Assembly: GCA_012861695.1 (NCBI GenBank)
Contig: JAAOOA010000588.1
Coordinates: forward strand, 155,001 to 219,000
From: Trematomus loennbergii
Taxonomy: Eukaryota > Chordata > Actinopteri > Perciformes > Nototheniidae
Direction: 5' to 3'
Length of the DNA: 64,000 nt
The notes beneath the pieces were generated by a model. That model saw only the letters and a list, made by a program, of their open reading frames with translations, searched no databases and had not been told where the DNA came from. This document shows positions 13,256 through 29,458 of the stretch, piece by piece. The stretch's first letter is position 1; each line of letters starts with the position of its first letter. The position numbers and the translations under genes are program-made.

Positions 13256-14718
13256 AGCTAGCGGGGAACGTTCTCACAACTTTGGCTAACGTTACCTATT
13301 GGTTCTAATAAGGTTTTAAAGAAACGTTTTCATCTGATGTTCAAAGAACCTTTTTAGGATGTTTATTTTTTCAAATAATGTTCCTATAAGGTTTAAGGTT
13401 AACTAAGACATAACGTTTTAACTGCAACATTCAGAGGATGTTTTGAGGATGTTATTGAGGCCTGAGATGACAGAAAGTTTTTTTATAAAACGTTCCTTTA
13501 ATGTGATATGTTAACAAAGGTGGAACGTTTTGCCTGCAACATTCTGAGGATGTTTTTGGACGTTGCTGGGTAACACATTAAAGATGTTCTTTATAAAACT
13601 TTCCCTCAATGTTACATGATAACAAATGAAGAACATTCTCCAAGAAACATTCTGAAAATGTTTTCAGGATGTTATTCTCTTTTTTATAAAACGTTCCTGT
13701 TATGGCAAATATTAACACGGTCATGGTCAGATTTATTTCTAGAGCGCTTTAAAAAACAAACTTGTTGCATTTGTTTGAAAAGAATGTTTTAAAAAAAAAT
13801 CTGATGTCACCATATTTTCCTTTTGAAAAAAACAAACAAGCACGTAATTCATGATAAGCTGTAAGCAGATATTGCATGTTTGCGGTGGCATGTGTGAGTT
13901 CCCAGCTAGAAATGTTTGTTACCATTCGTTGTTCTAGGAATGTTTTCAGCGGGACGTTTTATTTTGGTTCCCAGAATGTTCTTCTGAAAGGTAGGATAAC
14001 GTTCTTTAAAAACATTCTTGAAATGTTTGGTGATAACCTTCTTAAGATGTTTTTGATAACATTGTTAGAACATTATGCCCTAATGTTCTTAAAACGTTTT
14101 CAGCAGGACGTTTTAGTTTGGTTCCCAGAATGTTCTTCCAAAAGGTAGGATAACGTTCTTTAAAAACATTCTGGAAATGTTTGGTGATAACCTTCTTAAA
14201 ATGTTTTTGATAACCTTCTTAAGATGTTTTTGATAACCTTCTTAAGATGTTTTTGATAACATTGTTAGAACATTATGCCCTACTGTTCTTAAAACGTTTC
14301 AGCGGGACGTTTTATTTTGGTTCCCAGAATGTTCTTCTGAAAGGTAGGATAACGTTCTCTAAAAACATTCTTAACATTTTTGGCGATAACTTTCTTAAGA
14401 TGTATGAGCGCATTGAGACAATGAATAGGACGTATAAAAACGAATTTATGCATGCCAATATTCACTCACATGCACTTATAATCACACTAAGGTATGTAGG
14501 CCCACAGTATTCATAATATCATATGTGTAAAATATCCGAAAATAATCACACTTTTTTCTGACTATAAAGGTTGCGTCTCGTATGTAGGTTCTAACTGTTA
14601 GATAAGCTATCTGGCCGTGTGTGGTTTGTGAGGGCTGCGTATAAACAGTGTCCGTTGTTTATGCATATTGGATAAAAATCGTTATTGCACCCTTTAGATT
14701 TGAGACCGACAGACATGC
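13256..14718. repeat. AACGTT-rich repeat, copy 1
   Basis: Starts with agctagcggggaacgttctc and is filled with variants of gataacgttcttaaaa. A second copy begins at 14719 in direct orientation. Within it, about 13,920-14,400 carries two internal copies of a roughly 340-bp block. No gene. Confidence 0.82.
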
Positions 14719-15540
14719 CAGCTAGCGGGGAATGTTCTCACAACTTTGGCTAACATTACCTACAGGTTCTAATAAGGTTTTAAAGAAACGTTTTAATCTG
14801 ATCTTCAAAGAACCTTTTTAGGATTTTAATTTTTTCAAATAATGTTCCTATAAGGTTTAAGGTTAACTAAGACATAACGTTTTAACTGCAACATTCAGAG
14901 GATATTTTGAGGATGTTATTGAGGCCTGAGATGACAGAAAGTTTTTTTATAAAATGTTCCTTTAATGTGATATGTTAACAAATGTGGAACGTTTTGCCTG
15001 CAACATTCTAAGGATGTGTTTTGGACGTTGTTGGGTAACTAATTAAAGATGTTCTTTATAAAACATTCCCTCAATGTTACATGATAACCAAAGAAGAACA
15101 TTTTGAAAGCAACATTTGGATAATGTTTTCAGGAGGTTATTCTTTTTTTATAAAACGTTCCTGTGATGCGAAATATTAACACGGTCATGGTCAACGTCAG
15201 ATTTATTTGTAGTGCGCTTTAAAATACAAACTTGTTGCATTTGTTTGAAAAGGATGTTTAAAAAAAATCTGATGTCACCACATTTTCCTTTTTAAAAAAG
15301 CATGTAATTCATGATATTGCATGTTTGCGTAGGCATGTCTGAGTTCCCAGCTAGACATTGTTGGTTCTAAAAACATTCTGAGAATGTTACCATTCATTGT
15401 TCTAGGTATGGTTTCATTGAGAAGTTTTATTTTGTTTCCTAGAATGTACTTCTGAAAGGTAGGATAACGTTCTCTAAAAACATTCTTAAAATGTTTGGTG
15501 ATAACATTGTTCGAACATTATACCCCAAGTGTTTTTGTTG
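14719..15540. repeat. AACGTT-rich repeat, copy 2 (partial)
   Basis: Direct-repeat partner of 13256 onward: the agctagcggggaa start, ttctaataaggttttaaag and later blocks all recur with scattered substitutions. Confidence 0.8.
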
Positions 15541-16515
15541 TTTATGCACATATCTCTATTGTCATATGGATCGAATAACACTTAGAAAACCAAAGACAGA
15601 CACAGAAGAACGGACCGACTATCACTGCCCGTCCCTTAAACCCCGGATCCTTCATCTGAAGTCTGGGGCTATTGGGAGGATTTTCCGTGTAGTTACGACA
15701 ACATCATGTTTTATGGCGAGCATTGTGTCTCTCCGCAGACCCATTCTCACAGCGTTATAAACCTTTTTCTTACTCAATATCAAGCCACACTTATTGTTTT
15801 TACTTCGGCTGTGAGTGTTTGTGTGTGCTCAGGATGAGCTTTGCTTGTTCTCGCTGTATCGCCGACCCGGAAACCTGTCCGCTCCTCGCAGCAGCGGCGA
15901 GCAGCAACGAGCCTCGCAACATCCCAACCAATCAGAGCACACTGGGCTCACAGGGAGGGGGGCAGGAGCTCCAACAAGGCGTGTAGGACAGAGAGAGAAT
16001 ACACATACTTTACAGAGATACTGTATGAGAAACCAATGTGATTTTGGAAAATTGCACAATTTAAATCTATTCTAGTAGACCTCAACAATGGAAATATGAT
16101 CAGTAGAAATGGCCATGACATGGGACCTTTAAAGAACATTTATTGTAATTGCATCTGTTTGCAGTTGTAAACGCTCATTTTTTATTATTTAGAAAGGCCT
16201 TCTTTCACAACAACAGGAAAGAGAATGGATTAGCTGGTAGGGTGTGCAGGAAATGACATAATCCAGTAGAACGTCAAAGGAAAGTGTGTATTATTAAATA
16301 TGTGTTTTTATTTGTTCTATGTGATTTAATCCTAAAATGTCAGACGATCAATTCATCCGATAATGATTTAATTGAAGTTGAGTCACAGTCATATTTTAAG
16401 GGCGTTTTGCCACAGGTGCGTTCTTAAATTCAAATGACAGGAGACACTGAGAAATACTTATTATCTTCATTGTTCATCCGTCTTCATAAGTCTCTACTGT
16501 GTTCTGTGCATACAG
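15541..16515. other. Non-coding stretch upstream of the CMAH 3' exons
   Basis: GC-richer patch at 15.59-15.99 kb, then AT-rich sequence. A fragment gacatgggacctttaaag (about 16,117) resembles the end of the MITE family at 21.2 and 58.4 kb. The CMAH exon that should precede 16516 (its metallo-hydrolase-like centre) is not detectable here. Confidence 0.5.
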
Positions 16516-20593
<4,078 letters not shown>

Positions 20594-20681
20594 ATATGAC
20601 TTATTGTTGGGGTCTGGTATGACCAGTTGCTTATGGTAACTAATGATCGAAAGCTTTAGCAGGGCTTGTATCCGAGATAGT

Positions 20682-20729
20682 CAATTTGCCTTTCTGAACG
20701 ACATTTCTTTCGTTCAGTAAGGCAAATTG
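20682..20729. other. Near-perfect 20-bp hairpin downstream of CMAH
   Basis: Arms 20682-20701 and 20710-20729 pair at 19 of 20 positions around the 8-base loop catttctt. It lies 90 bp past the CMAH stop codon and before the AATAAA. It could be a mini-MITE core or a transcript structure. Function unknown. Confidence 0.7.
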
Positions 20730-21217
20730 AACGAAATTGGCGTTTTTGCATACTTAATTTTAGCAGGTGATAGAAAACATTTAGCTTAAATAAAAGTTGA
20801 TTAGTGACGTAAACTTAGTGTACTTCGTCTGGAGACACTTTGACTTCTCCTCAAAATGATTTTTCTCTCACTGTAGCTTCAAAGCATGAAGAGAATACTG
20901 GAAATGGAGTACATTCAATATGTGGTGATACTGGAACCTCTAGAAGGTCTGGAATACAATAATGCAATAATAATTCATAATAATAATTATTATTAGTTTA
21001 CAGCCTTTTCCTCTTGTGTGTGTTTCCGTTTCTACTGCGTTTCAAATACAACAGACTCTTTTCCAGGATAGTTTTATTAATTTAATCATAGGGAGTGTTG
21101 CTCACTTACACAAACACTACAAAGAGGTCAATTAACAAATGTGTGAAGGAACCACCTGCAAGTGACATGCTGACAAAGGGTAGACAATTAAGCTCTAAAG
21201 TAACATACATGTAATAC

Positions 21218-21884
21218 CTTAAAGGTCACCTATTATGCAAAATCCACTTCTTCATGTCTCTTCGACATCACCATGTGTCCACTCTTCTTCATGTCTCTTC
21301 TACATCACCATGTGTCCCCTCTTCTTCATGTCTCTTCTACATCACCATGTGTCCCCTCTTCTTCATGTCTCTTCTACATCACCATGTGTCCCCTCTTCTT
21401 CATGTCTCTTCTACATCACCATGTGTCCCCTCTTCTTCATGTCTCTTCTACATCACCATGTGTCCCCTCTTCTTCATGTCTCTTCTACATCAACATGTGT
21501 CCCCTCTTCTTCATGTCTCTTCTACATCAACATGTGTCCCCTCTGTGGAAAGAGATTCTGAAAGTTTCAGGAAAAAAGATTCTCTCTCTTTTTGTCCTGA
21601 TCCATTTATATAAAAACCTGTCTGAAAATGAGCTGATGTCATAATGATGTTTTGGCTTGTGTAACCATTAGCCAATCACCAACCAAGATAACCCCCCCCC
21701 CTCACACCTTATAGCCTGAGTAACAGACAGAGAATCAGCACTTTTGAAACAGGGCTGAAACAGAGGGGATTATGGGATGCTGCAATGATCTGTTTGGTGT
21801 TTCGAGCCAAACACTTCAGAGACATGTTTGTATATATCTGAGACCTATAATATATTGATTAAAAACAGTGACCTTTAAGTTTAA
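21218..21884. mobile_element. MITE with TTAAAGGTCACC ends and internal minisatellite
   Basis: The left end ttaaaggtcacctattatgc is mirrored by the right end cagtgacctttaa. Relatives with the same ends lie at 29,459-30,633 and 58,404-59,256. The interior includes the 37-bp minisatellite at 21,249-21,543 and no coding frame beyond repeat artefacts. Confidence 0.7.
21249..21543. repeat. 37-bp minisatellite, about 8 copies
   Basis: The unit starts cttcttcatgtctcttctac and is repeated every 37 bp. The first copies carry catcaccatg and the last two catcaacatg. Three plus frames are open, so apparent proteins (SSCLFYITMCPLFFMS-like) are artefacts. The same unit occurs inverted at 58.9 kb. Confidence 0.93.
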
Positions 21885-22639
21885 TTGAAACACTATGTGA
21901 AACACGTCACTAGTTAAAATTGAAGAGCAAACATGGAAAAAGGTTGGTTAAAAAGCAGAGACCAAATGTCACTGTGTGTGTGCTGTGTTCATGTATGTGT
22001 GATACATATTCTATCTATCTATCTAAAACCCCAAAACGGTTACATGTGCAATCATCCCTAATTAGTCCAATGTTGTCTTTATATAATACATATATAACAA
22101 TCAGGGGCATTCAACAAGCTTTTGATTGGTTATCAGGGTAGTGTGTTGGTATCAATGAAGTATAAGGTTTGATAATGTTATTGGTATTTATAGTCCATAT
22201 TTAATTAGCACTGTATGTGGAGACATGGAGTGTTTTTCTGAAATATCCTGACTCTGGTGAAGCATAGAAATCATACCTGAAAATGAAAAAGTATCAATGT
22301 ATTTATGTGAGTGTAAGAGTGAGGGTGAAGGATCACACGAAGGGTTTCTTTGTTAAGTATTAATCATGTCAATAATAATAATAATCAATTGATGCACTTT
22401 CAATTAAAATTAAAAACATACTTGATAAAAACTGTTTCTGGAGTTCCTTGTTGAGCATGTGTGGATTTAGCCTTTGCAGAAACTAAGTCTTTGCAAACTG
22501 ATATTCAACTAGACACAAAGGAAGGACTAACATCTGACATACAGTACAGTTTTTCTTACTGTAGCTTTAAAGAGGCCTTATTGAGCTTTTGGCTGTAGTC
22601 CCAGTAGAGACTATATACTGATATACACTGAACATCAGC

Positions 22640-23866
22640 AGGAGGACTCTTTAAAGTAGAGACACTACATACTGATATACACCTGAACATCAGCAGGAGA
22701 GGACTCTTTAAAGTAGAGACACTACATACTGATATACACCTGAACATCAGCAGGAGAGGACCTTTAAAGTAGAGACACTACATACTGATATACACCTGAA
22801 CATCAGCAGGAGAGGACTCTTTAAAGTAGAGACACTACATACTGATATACACCTGAACATCAGCAGGAGAGGACTCTTTAAAGTAGAGACACTACATACT
22901 GATATACACCTGAACATCAGCAGGAGAGGACTCTTTAAAGTAGAGACACTACATACTGATATACACCTGAACATCAACAGGAGAGGACTCTTTAAAGTAG
23001 AGACACTACATACTGATATACACCTGAACATCAGCAGGAGAGGACTCTTTAAAGTAGAGACACTACATACTGATATACACCTGAACATCAGCAGGAGAGG
23101 ACTCTTTAAAGTAGAGACACTACATACTGATATACACCTGAACATCAGCAGGAGAGGACTCTTTAAAGTAGAGACACTACATACTGATATACACCTGAAC
23201 ATCAGCAGGAGAGGACTCTTTAAAGTAGAGACACTACATACTGATATACACCTGAACATCAGCAGGAGAGGACTCTTTAAAGTAGAGACACTACATACTG
23301 ATATACACCTGAACATCAGCAGGAGAGACTCTTTAAAGTAGAGACACTACATACTGATATACACCTGAACATCAGCAGGAGAGGACTCTTTAAAGTAGAG
23401 ACACTACATACTGATATACACCTGAACATCAGCAGGAGAGGACTCTTTAAAGTAGAGACACTACATACTGATATACACCTGAACATCATCAGGAGAGGAC
23501 TCTTTAAAGTAGAGACACTACATACTGATATACACCTGAACATCAGCAGGAGAGGACTCTTTAAAGTAGAGACACTACTTACTGATATACACCTGAACAT
23601 CAGCAGGAGAGGACTCTTTAAAGTAGAGACACTACATACTGATATACACCTGAACATCAGCAGGAGAGAACTCTTTAAAGTAGAGACACTACATACTGAT
23701 ATACACCTGAACATCAGCAGGAGAGGACTCTTTAAAGTAGAGACACTACACACTGATATACACCTGAACATCAGCAGGAGAGGACTCTTTAAAGTAGAGA
23801 CACTACATACTGATATACACCTGAACATCAGCAGGAGAGGACTCTTTAAAGTAGAGACACTACATA
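22640..23866. repeat. 57-bp minisatellite, about 21 copies
   Basis: The unit starts gtagagacactacatactga and ends ggactctttaaa. Copies are almost identical with scattered single-base changes and a few 1-2 bp deletions that split the open minus-strand frame (19-residue period, MFRCISVCSVSTLKSPLLL). It abuts the hAT-like element at 23868. There are no spacers and no cas genes, so it is not a CRISPR array. Confidence 0.95.
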
Positions 23867-24811
23867 CCAGAGGTGGGAGTAAGTCCTACATGTGCAAGTC
23901 ATGAGCAAGTCTCAAGTCTTGACCTACAAGTATCAAGCAAGTCCCAAGTCACTGTGGTGAGAGTCAAGCAAGTCAAGTCATTGCTCAGGTCAATTCAAGT
24001 CAAGTCAAGTCATACGAAATTCTGATGAATAAGCCCAGTTTCCGCATTTAAATCAGTTAAAAGACAGTGGTTATGAAAATGGATTCAACCCACACTATGA
24101 TCTTCATTACATACACAGTTAATCATTTGAAATCTAATTTAGACCGATGACAATCATATTAGATTCATATTAACCTAGAACTGCAGACAATATAGCTAGG
24201 ACTCAGTCAAAAAGTCTGTTCAAAAAGGCAGAATTCCAGGTAAGAAAATCATATATGGCATTTGCCATTACACATATTTAATTTAAATTTCTGTTAACAC
24301 TAGAACCGCCAACAGCGTCAGCACCTACATAGATATCATTTTCAAATCATTTCATTTGTTCCTCTTCATAATTTCCTTATAAACTATAGGACGATTTAAA
24401 ACTCAGTTAATTGGGTTAATTTAGAAATTGCTTCAGTTTATCATCATAACAGATCAAAAAGTTCAGATTCATTTTACAATAAATCAAGGAATGATGCACT
24501 TCTACAAACAACAACAACATAATTAAAACATTTAAACAAACTACTAAAAGTAGATGAACTACATGATTCAACAGTTTACAGCAACTTCTGATAATAACAC
24601 AGGGGAAATAAACGAGGCATCTCTTTTCCTCTCTCTCTCTCCCTCTCCTGACGGCCCGTCAGTATCGGGGTTAGTCAAAATGAATCCCTTGGCGGTTCTA
24701 GTGTTCATTTACCATTTTGTCTTCTCTTTGCAATGCTTAATCGATTTGAAACCAAGTCTAACGTAGCTTAAACTTAACGTTAGCTTTCTAGCTAACACAA
24801 CACATTCACGC

Positions 24812-24989
24812 ACCTTTCTCTGTGGGTTTTTTTGTAGTGACGAATGAAGTTGGATGTTGTGGTGGTCGTGTCACTGATCTTTATGCTGCAGACCCTGCAT
24901 ACCGCTGTTCTCTTCTTATTAGCGTCATCGACAACATAATCCTTGAATCCAAACTTCACTATTTTTGGAGTAAAGCTAGCCGCTGCCAT
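24812..24989 (-). pseudogene. BED-type zinc-finger exon of a hAT transposase (N-terminal fragment)
   Basis: Reading on the minus strand from the ATG at 24989 gives about 59 residues with CRVC and HYKKTH, the C-x2-C…H-x4-H arrangement of a BED finger, then a good donor (AAAG|GTGCGT) at the end. BED fingers start many hAT transposases and ZBED proteins. I cannot find the following exons, so this is probably a relic. Confidence 0.65.
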
Positions 24990-25202
24990 GTTAACTGACA
25001 CTCCTGCCGTAGTGGGTTGCCAGGTTTGCGCGCACGGCGCTATAATCACCCAATCACGTTTTTCGAAAAAACTAAACGTAATATCTCACTACAAAAACAA
25101 ACGCAAATATTTAATTTTAAACAGTCGATTTCAAATGTGTGCTCTAAAATGATATTTATAAATGACTATTATCATTATTATAAGCAAGACAATAAATGGC
25201 AA

Positions 25203-25349
25203 AGATATGTAGAAAATAAACGTATTTGAGATACGTTCATAACAAACGTAACGTGGGAGAAAATATGTTTCTAGAAGATATGTAGAAATTAAACGTATTT
25301 GAGATACGTTCATAACAAACGTAATGTGGGAGAAAATAAGTTTCTAGCT
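25203..25349. repeat. Two direct copies of about 73 bp
   Basis: agatatgtagaaaataaacg… and agatatgtagaaattaaacg… follow each other, each ending in gtttctag, with few differences. Confidence 0.8.
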
Positions 25350-26842
25350 AAACGTTATTGAGAATGCAGTTTAGTTCTGTGGGAACGTAATTTTTAGGAG
25401 ACAGGGTTGGTGTGCTTGATCTTATTCCATTTAATACTATGTTTTTATTTTGTTTGTTTTAAATGTCATTTGTACGTTTTGTTTTATTGTGTTTTTATTG
25501 TGTCTTAATTATGCTCTGGTGCTTTTATGACTTCTTAACATGTGGGTTCATTGATCATTGTACTATGTGGAGTCTTATTGTTTTGTCAAGCACTTTGTGA
25601 CTTTGTCTGTGAAAAGCGCTTTATAAATAAACTTGACTTACTTACTTACTTACCAAGACATGCATCTACCCCACCCTTTGTTTCAACTTTCCCGTGTTGA
25701 GTATCTGTTCGGGTTATTCCTGTCTGCCTTTTGGCTTTGTTTGTTTGTGTGAGTCAACCATTGTTATGTTAGAGATAAAAATGGTTTATCTCTAACATCT
25801 TCAACTGCCTGCGCCATCAATCTGTTCCCTCTGCCAAGGACAAGTGATAAGAGGAATCAAAACAGGAGAAAGAGACAACACATCACGTGAAGAAGTATCA
25901 TTGCACATTGTTGTGTAGCCTGCTATATTTGTAAAAGCAGCCGTTGGTCTGATTTAGGTTGCAGTGAGATAATTACATTTAATCGCCAAAGATGATGAAT
26001 GCTGCCTTCAAGTGGCCAACACAACACTACATAAAGGAATCAGTAAAAAAGTGCCGAAAGAACTTAATTACCCAAATAATTTTAATTGGATTTTACAAAC
26101 ATAGTGAAGAAGTTTTAGGTCTGTCCCGCCTGGATGTTGCTATTTTTGTGTCAATGTTTGTGACAGTCATCTTGACGACTTGAGATGTTTACACACTTCA
26201 TGAAATGTGTTTGGAATATTATCAAACTCATATAATATAGATTATTTTTCTCATCTTTATACAGCATACCACAACAGCATTGTGAACACATGTGAAATGT
26301 TACATGAAGCATCTCCCAAACAATGTGCACAATAACCTTCAGAAACCTCAAATCCCTGTCTCCCTCAGCACTCTCAGCCTGCATTACCTGCAAGATGTCT
26401 GTCTTCCCTCCCCCCATGTCAACTGGTGGACTACTACAACACCACCCTCTCCTCCTGTCTTAACCTCTCTGCCTAGCTGTTTCGTCATATAAGTTTTTTT
26501 ACGTTGTTTTCGTCTGTCGTGCATGATCTGCACACCATGGTTAATTTCTCTACGTGTTATTGTCACATCCATTTAGTTTTAAATCAGTCTTGATGTCGGG
26601 GAAGGCTCGCAATGATGCAAAATAAAAAATAATTGATAATTCACCTCACATGCATTAAAGCGAAAGTAACAAGCTTGTTTTGAAAATGTAAGAAGTAGTA
26701 AGTACAGATATTTGTGTTAAAATGTAGGGAGTAAAAGTAAAATGTCGTCAGAAAAATAAATACTTAAGTAAAGTACAGATACCTGAAAAATCTACTTAAG
26801 TACCGTAACGAAGTATTTCTACTTCGTTACTTCCCACCTCTG

Positions 26843-27085
26843 GTGTGCAATACAGTTTCATTTTCATCTGAAAAAAGTGTCTCCACCGATTTTCAAAACA
26901 AAGTGAAACAGTAAAAAGTACAAATCAGTTTCATATATGTAGCTTATTAAATGCATAATATTTCATTATTCAAAGGAAAACTGCAAATGTATATTCTTCA
27001 GATAGATGATATCAAACAAGTAGCTCTCCATGAAGTTCCTTATCCTTCAGGTAGTTCTCAGTCGCGAAAAGGTTGGTGACCCTTG
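26843..27085. other. Non-coding spacer between two hAT-type elements
   Basis: AT-rich sequence in which I recognise no gene, RNA or named repeat. Confidence 0.5.
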
Positions 27086-27344
27086 GTCTAGGGCAGGGGT
27101 ACTCAAATACAAATCTTAAAGGTCCAAAAAAAATGTTTCAATAAGACAAAGGTCCGTTTATTACGGTCATTCAAACTTTTAAACAATTGCAACAAGATTC
27201 TTAACACGGTTGCAAAAACAAAAATAATCTGTATGCAGCAGTTTTCATTGTTATTGTGTCTGTGCTTGATCCCTCAGAGTCGCAGTGTAAGAGCTGCACA
27301 GTTATGAATAAAGGCAGCTGCACCCTCTTTCATTCAGCATTCCC

Positions 27345-27690
27345 ATTATTGCTTTATAAATGTCTTGCCCCCTTGTGTGTCCACTGAGGTTCGTCAGGCC
27401 CAACACATCTTCAACAAACTCCCTTTGCCTCATCATAAAAACTCACAAACACCAGCAACTGAGCATTGTCAGTGGTGTCAGTGGACTCATCCACAGCTAA
27501 GGAAATGCACTGTGCATTTTTTATTCCATCACAAAGCTGATTAATCAAATCACCAGCCAGTATTTATGTTCTTCTGGTTGCTGTGGAATCTGAGAGGGGG
27601 ATTTGCTTGATTTGACCTGTTATTTCCTCTTTTTGTTTGCCTTCAAACATGGTCTCCATCACTTCAGTCATGCATTCTTTTATACTTCAG
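27345..27690 (-). pseudogene. hAT transposase fragment (ZBED5/GTF2IRD2-like group)
   Basis: The minus strand reads ECMTEVMETMFEGKQK, IPLSDSTATRRT, a TAA stop, then DLINQLCDGIK, CISLAVDESTDTTDNAQLLV and, after a frame change, GLTNLSGHTRGQDIYK. The DEST segment and its surroundings are hallmarks of the domesticated-type hAT transposase family. A stop near 27,580 and a frame change near 27,420 show it is dead. Confidence 0.75.
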
Positions 27691-28476
27691 TTATTATCCA
27701 GTGGAATGTCCTTACCTACTGGCCTAGTTAAATCAAAGTATCATGTACAGCACTTTGGCTCGACCAAAAATCGCTTTTAAATGTGCTTTATAAATAAAAC
27801 CTGATTTGATTTGAAGTGGTTATTTTTTTGGCTGAGCAGTGTAGTTTACACACTGTCTTATTTGACTTTGTCAGGACTTAAAACTGTTTTTTGGGGGCAG
27901 ACCCCCACAAAGAAAAAAGTAAGGTCATCATCTTAACAGTTGTGTATGCTCATCCGTGAGCAGAGCATCAAGTTGACATGTCTATTACAGCTGAATGCAG
28001 CGATTACCATTTTGTTCAGCAAAACGCCTCACAAACTTATTAAGATCAACAGCTTTAGTGCGTTTTGATTCAATGCTGAGTACAGCCAAACTTGACACTG
28101 ACAGTCTCTTCTCTGTCATTGTAGACCGCAAATACCTCATTCCTTCAGTACTTGGGTCCGAATGCTTCTCGTTTTGCACCGTCCCGTTCAAATGAAATCT
28201 CCGCAAATCAAATTTCCACGCTCGTGCCAGGGACGGGGGAGGGGTTACAAGATGTGCATCTTGTGCTGCATTCACTTGCACTCGGACATTAGAGACTTTC
28301 TCTCATAATGTCAGATGAGCCACAACTTTTCTTTCAAAACAAAGCTGCCAACTGGGGTGGCAGGCCATGCCACCCCGGTAGGTTAAACTAGGCTACTAGC
28401 TACAGTACAGATGCAACTAGATGAGCTGTTAACTCTCGCTCTGACTTTATTTTTTTTTAAACTCTCGCTCTGACCT

Positions 28477-28869
28477 AGGGTGTTTCTCAATCGCGAGTAC
28501 GCTTGCTTGGTAGCACATGTCTGCCGAGCATCTTGCTTCAGAAGCGAGGCAAGAATACTTCCTGGCATTCGGAAAACAAAGAGTGGAACAGGCTAGCAAG
28601 TGTGCAGGTGTGCGTCATATGAGAGGCCCCGCCTTACATTTTCCGTCCAGATTTGGGGAAATTGGTCCGTGCGCAAAGCATTGTGGGGATTTTAAGACCG
28701 CGGAGTCTACTCATGTGCAGCCTCGATATTTCTCCAAACGGAGTACGCCGGGCTCGGTAGATTTCCAAGTATGCTGGAGATTGGAACAGTACTTCGGCGG
28801 CACTCGATGACGTAGTATGCTTGAAATAGTGGCTCTGAAGCAGCTTTACTCGCGATTGAGAAACACCCT
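28477..28869. mobile_element. Short element with 22-bp terminal inverted repeats, nested in the hAT relic
   Basis: agggtgtttctcaatcgcga at the left is mirrored exactly by tcgcgattgagaaacaccct at the right. About 0.39 kb, non-autonomous, no coding potential. The target duplication is unclear. Confidence 0.75.
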
Positions 28870-29458
28870 CAGACAGGTTGAAAGAGACAACGACACACGC
28901 ATTTTTCCTACCCGCATTCCGCAAGACCCGCCCTACTGTGCCTCAGATTCGCAGACTGTTGGTGGGGGGAAAAAACGCTGACGGGATGCTGAATGTGATT
29001 GGACCAAAGCGTTGACAGACACACACAGACAGTGTGGAACAGTCTGACATGCAGAGCGCTGTATGCAGTGGACATAGCGGAATTTTGACTCGTTGCGTTG
29101 TGGCGATGTCTCGCAGATAACACAGATAATACAGATAATACATATGAAAAGTATAATTTGCTCAGAGTCCAGAGACAGTTGTGGTTCGGTCCGGATCCGG
29201 ACCGGAGTCCGGACTTTGAGGATGCCTGGTCTAGGGGGTACAACTCTCAACATCCCACATGAGAAAATCTGGGGGGGGTGGCTCTTGTGATATAAAGGTA
29301 TACAACTATTATATAAAAACATAAGAAATGTAACGTGAACATTGAAGTATTAATACTATATTAATGATTAACGATTGCACAGTTTAAAACGGTTTGGCTG
29401 CTGATGAGAGTAGTCATAATATTACCCTTTGCCCAAACAGTCAATTAACAGACCATAC

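Larger units (their letters stand above)
23868..26842. mobile_element. Putative decayed hAT-like element
   Basis: The left end ccagaggtgggagtaagt and the right end acttcccacctctg form an inverted pair typical of a fish hAT group. A BED zinc-finger exon lies inside on the minus strand (24812-24989). No transposase catalytic part is seen, and no clear 8-bp target duplication, so several elements may be merged here. Confidence 0.5.
27094..29228 (-). mobile_element. Decayed hAT transposon with 8-bp target-site duplication
   Basis: GTCTAGGG occurs at 27086-27093 and again at 29229-29236, exactly flanking ends that begin caggggtactcaaa and, read from the right, caggcatcctcaaa. The 8-bp duplication and CAGG ends are diagnostic of hAT. 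The interior holds a broken transposase (27345-27690) on the minus strand and a later insertion at 28477-28869. The tail-like fragment at 27737-27815 is the inverse of one at about 19,060. Confidence 0.8.

Noticed and set aside
12715..16515. Missing GalNAc-transferase last exon or CMAH middle exons
   Set aside because: I looked for the family words (such as GVVNFF, FDPWLIG, HSDHLS) on both strands and found none. The stretch is repeats.
22640..23866. CRISPR-like regular repeat
   Set aside because: The 57-bp copies are contiguous without unique spacers, there are no cas genes, and the DNA is vertebrate.
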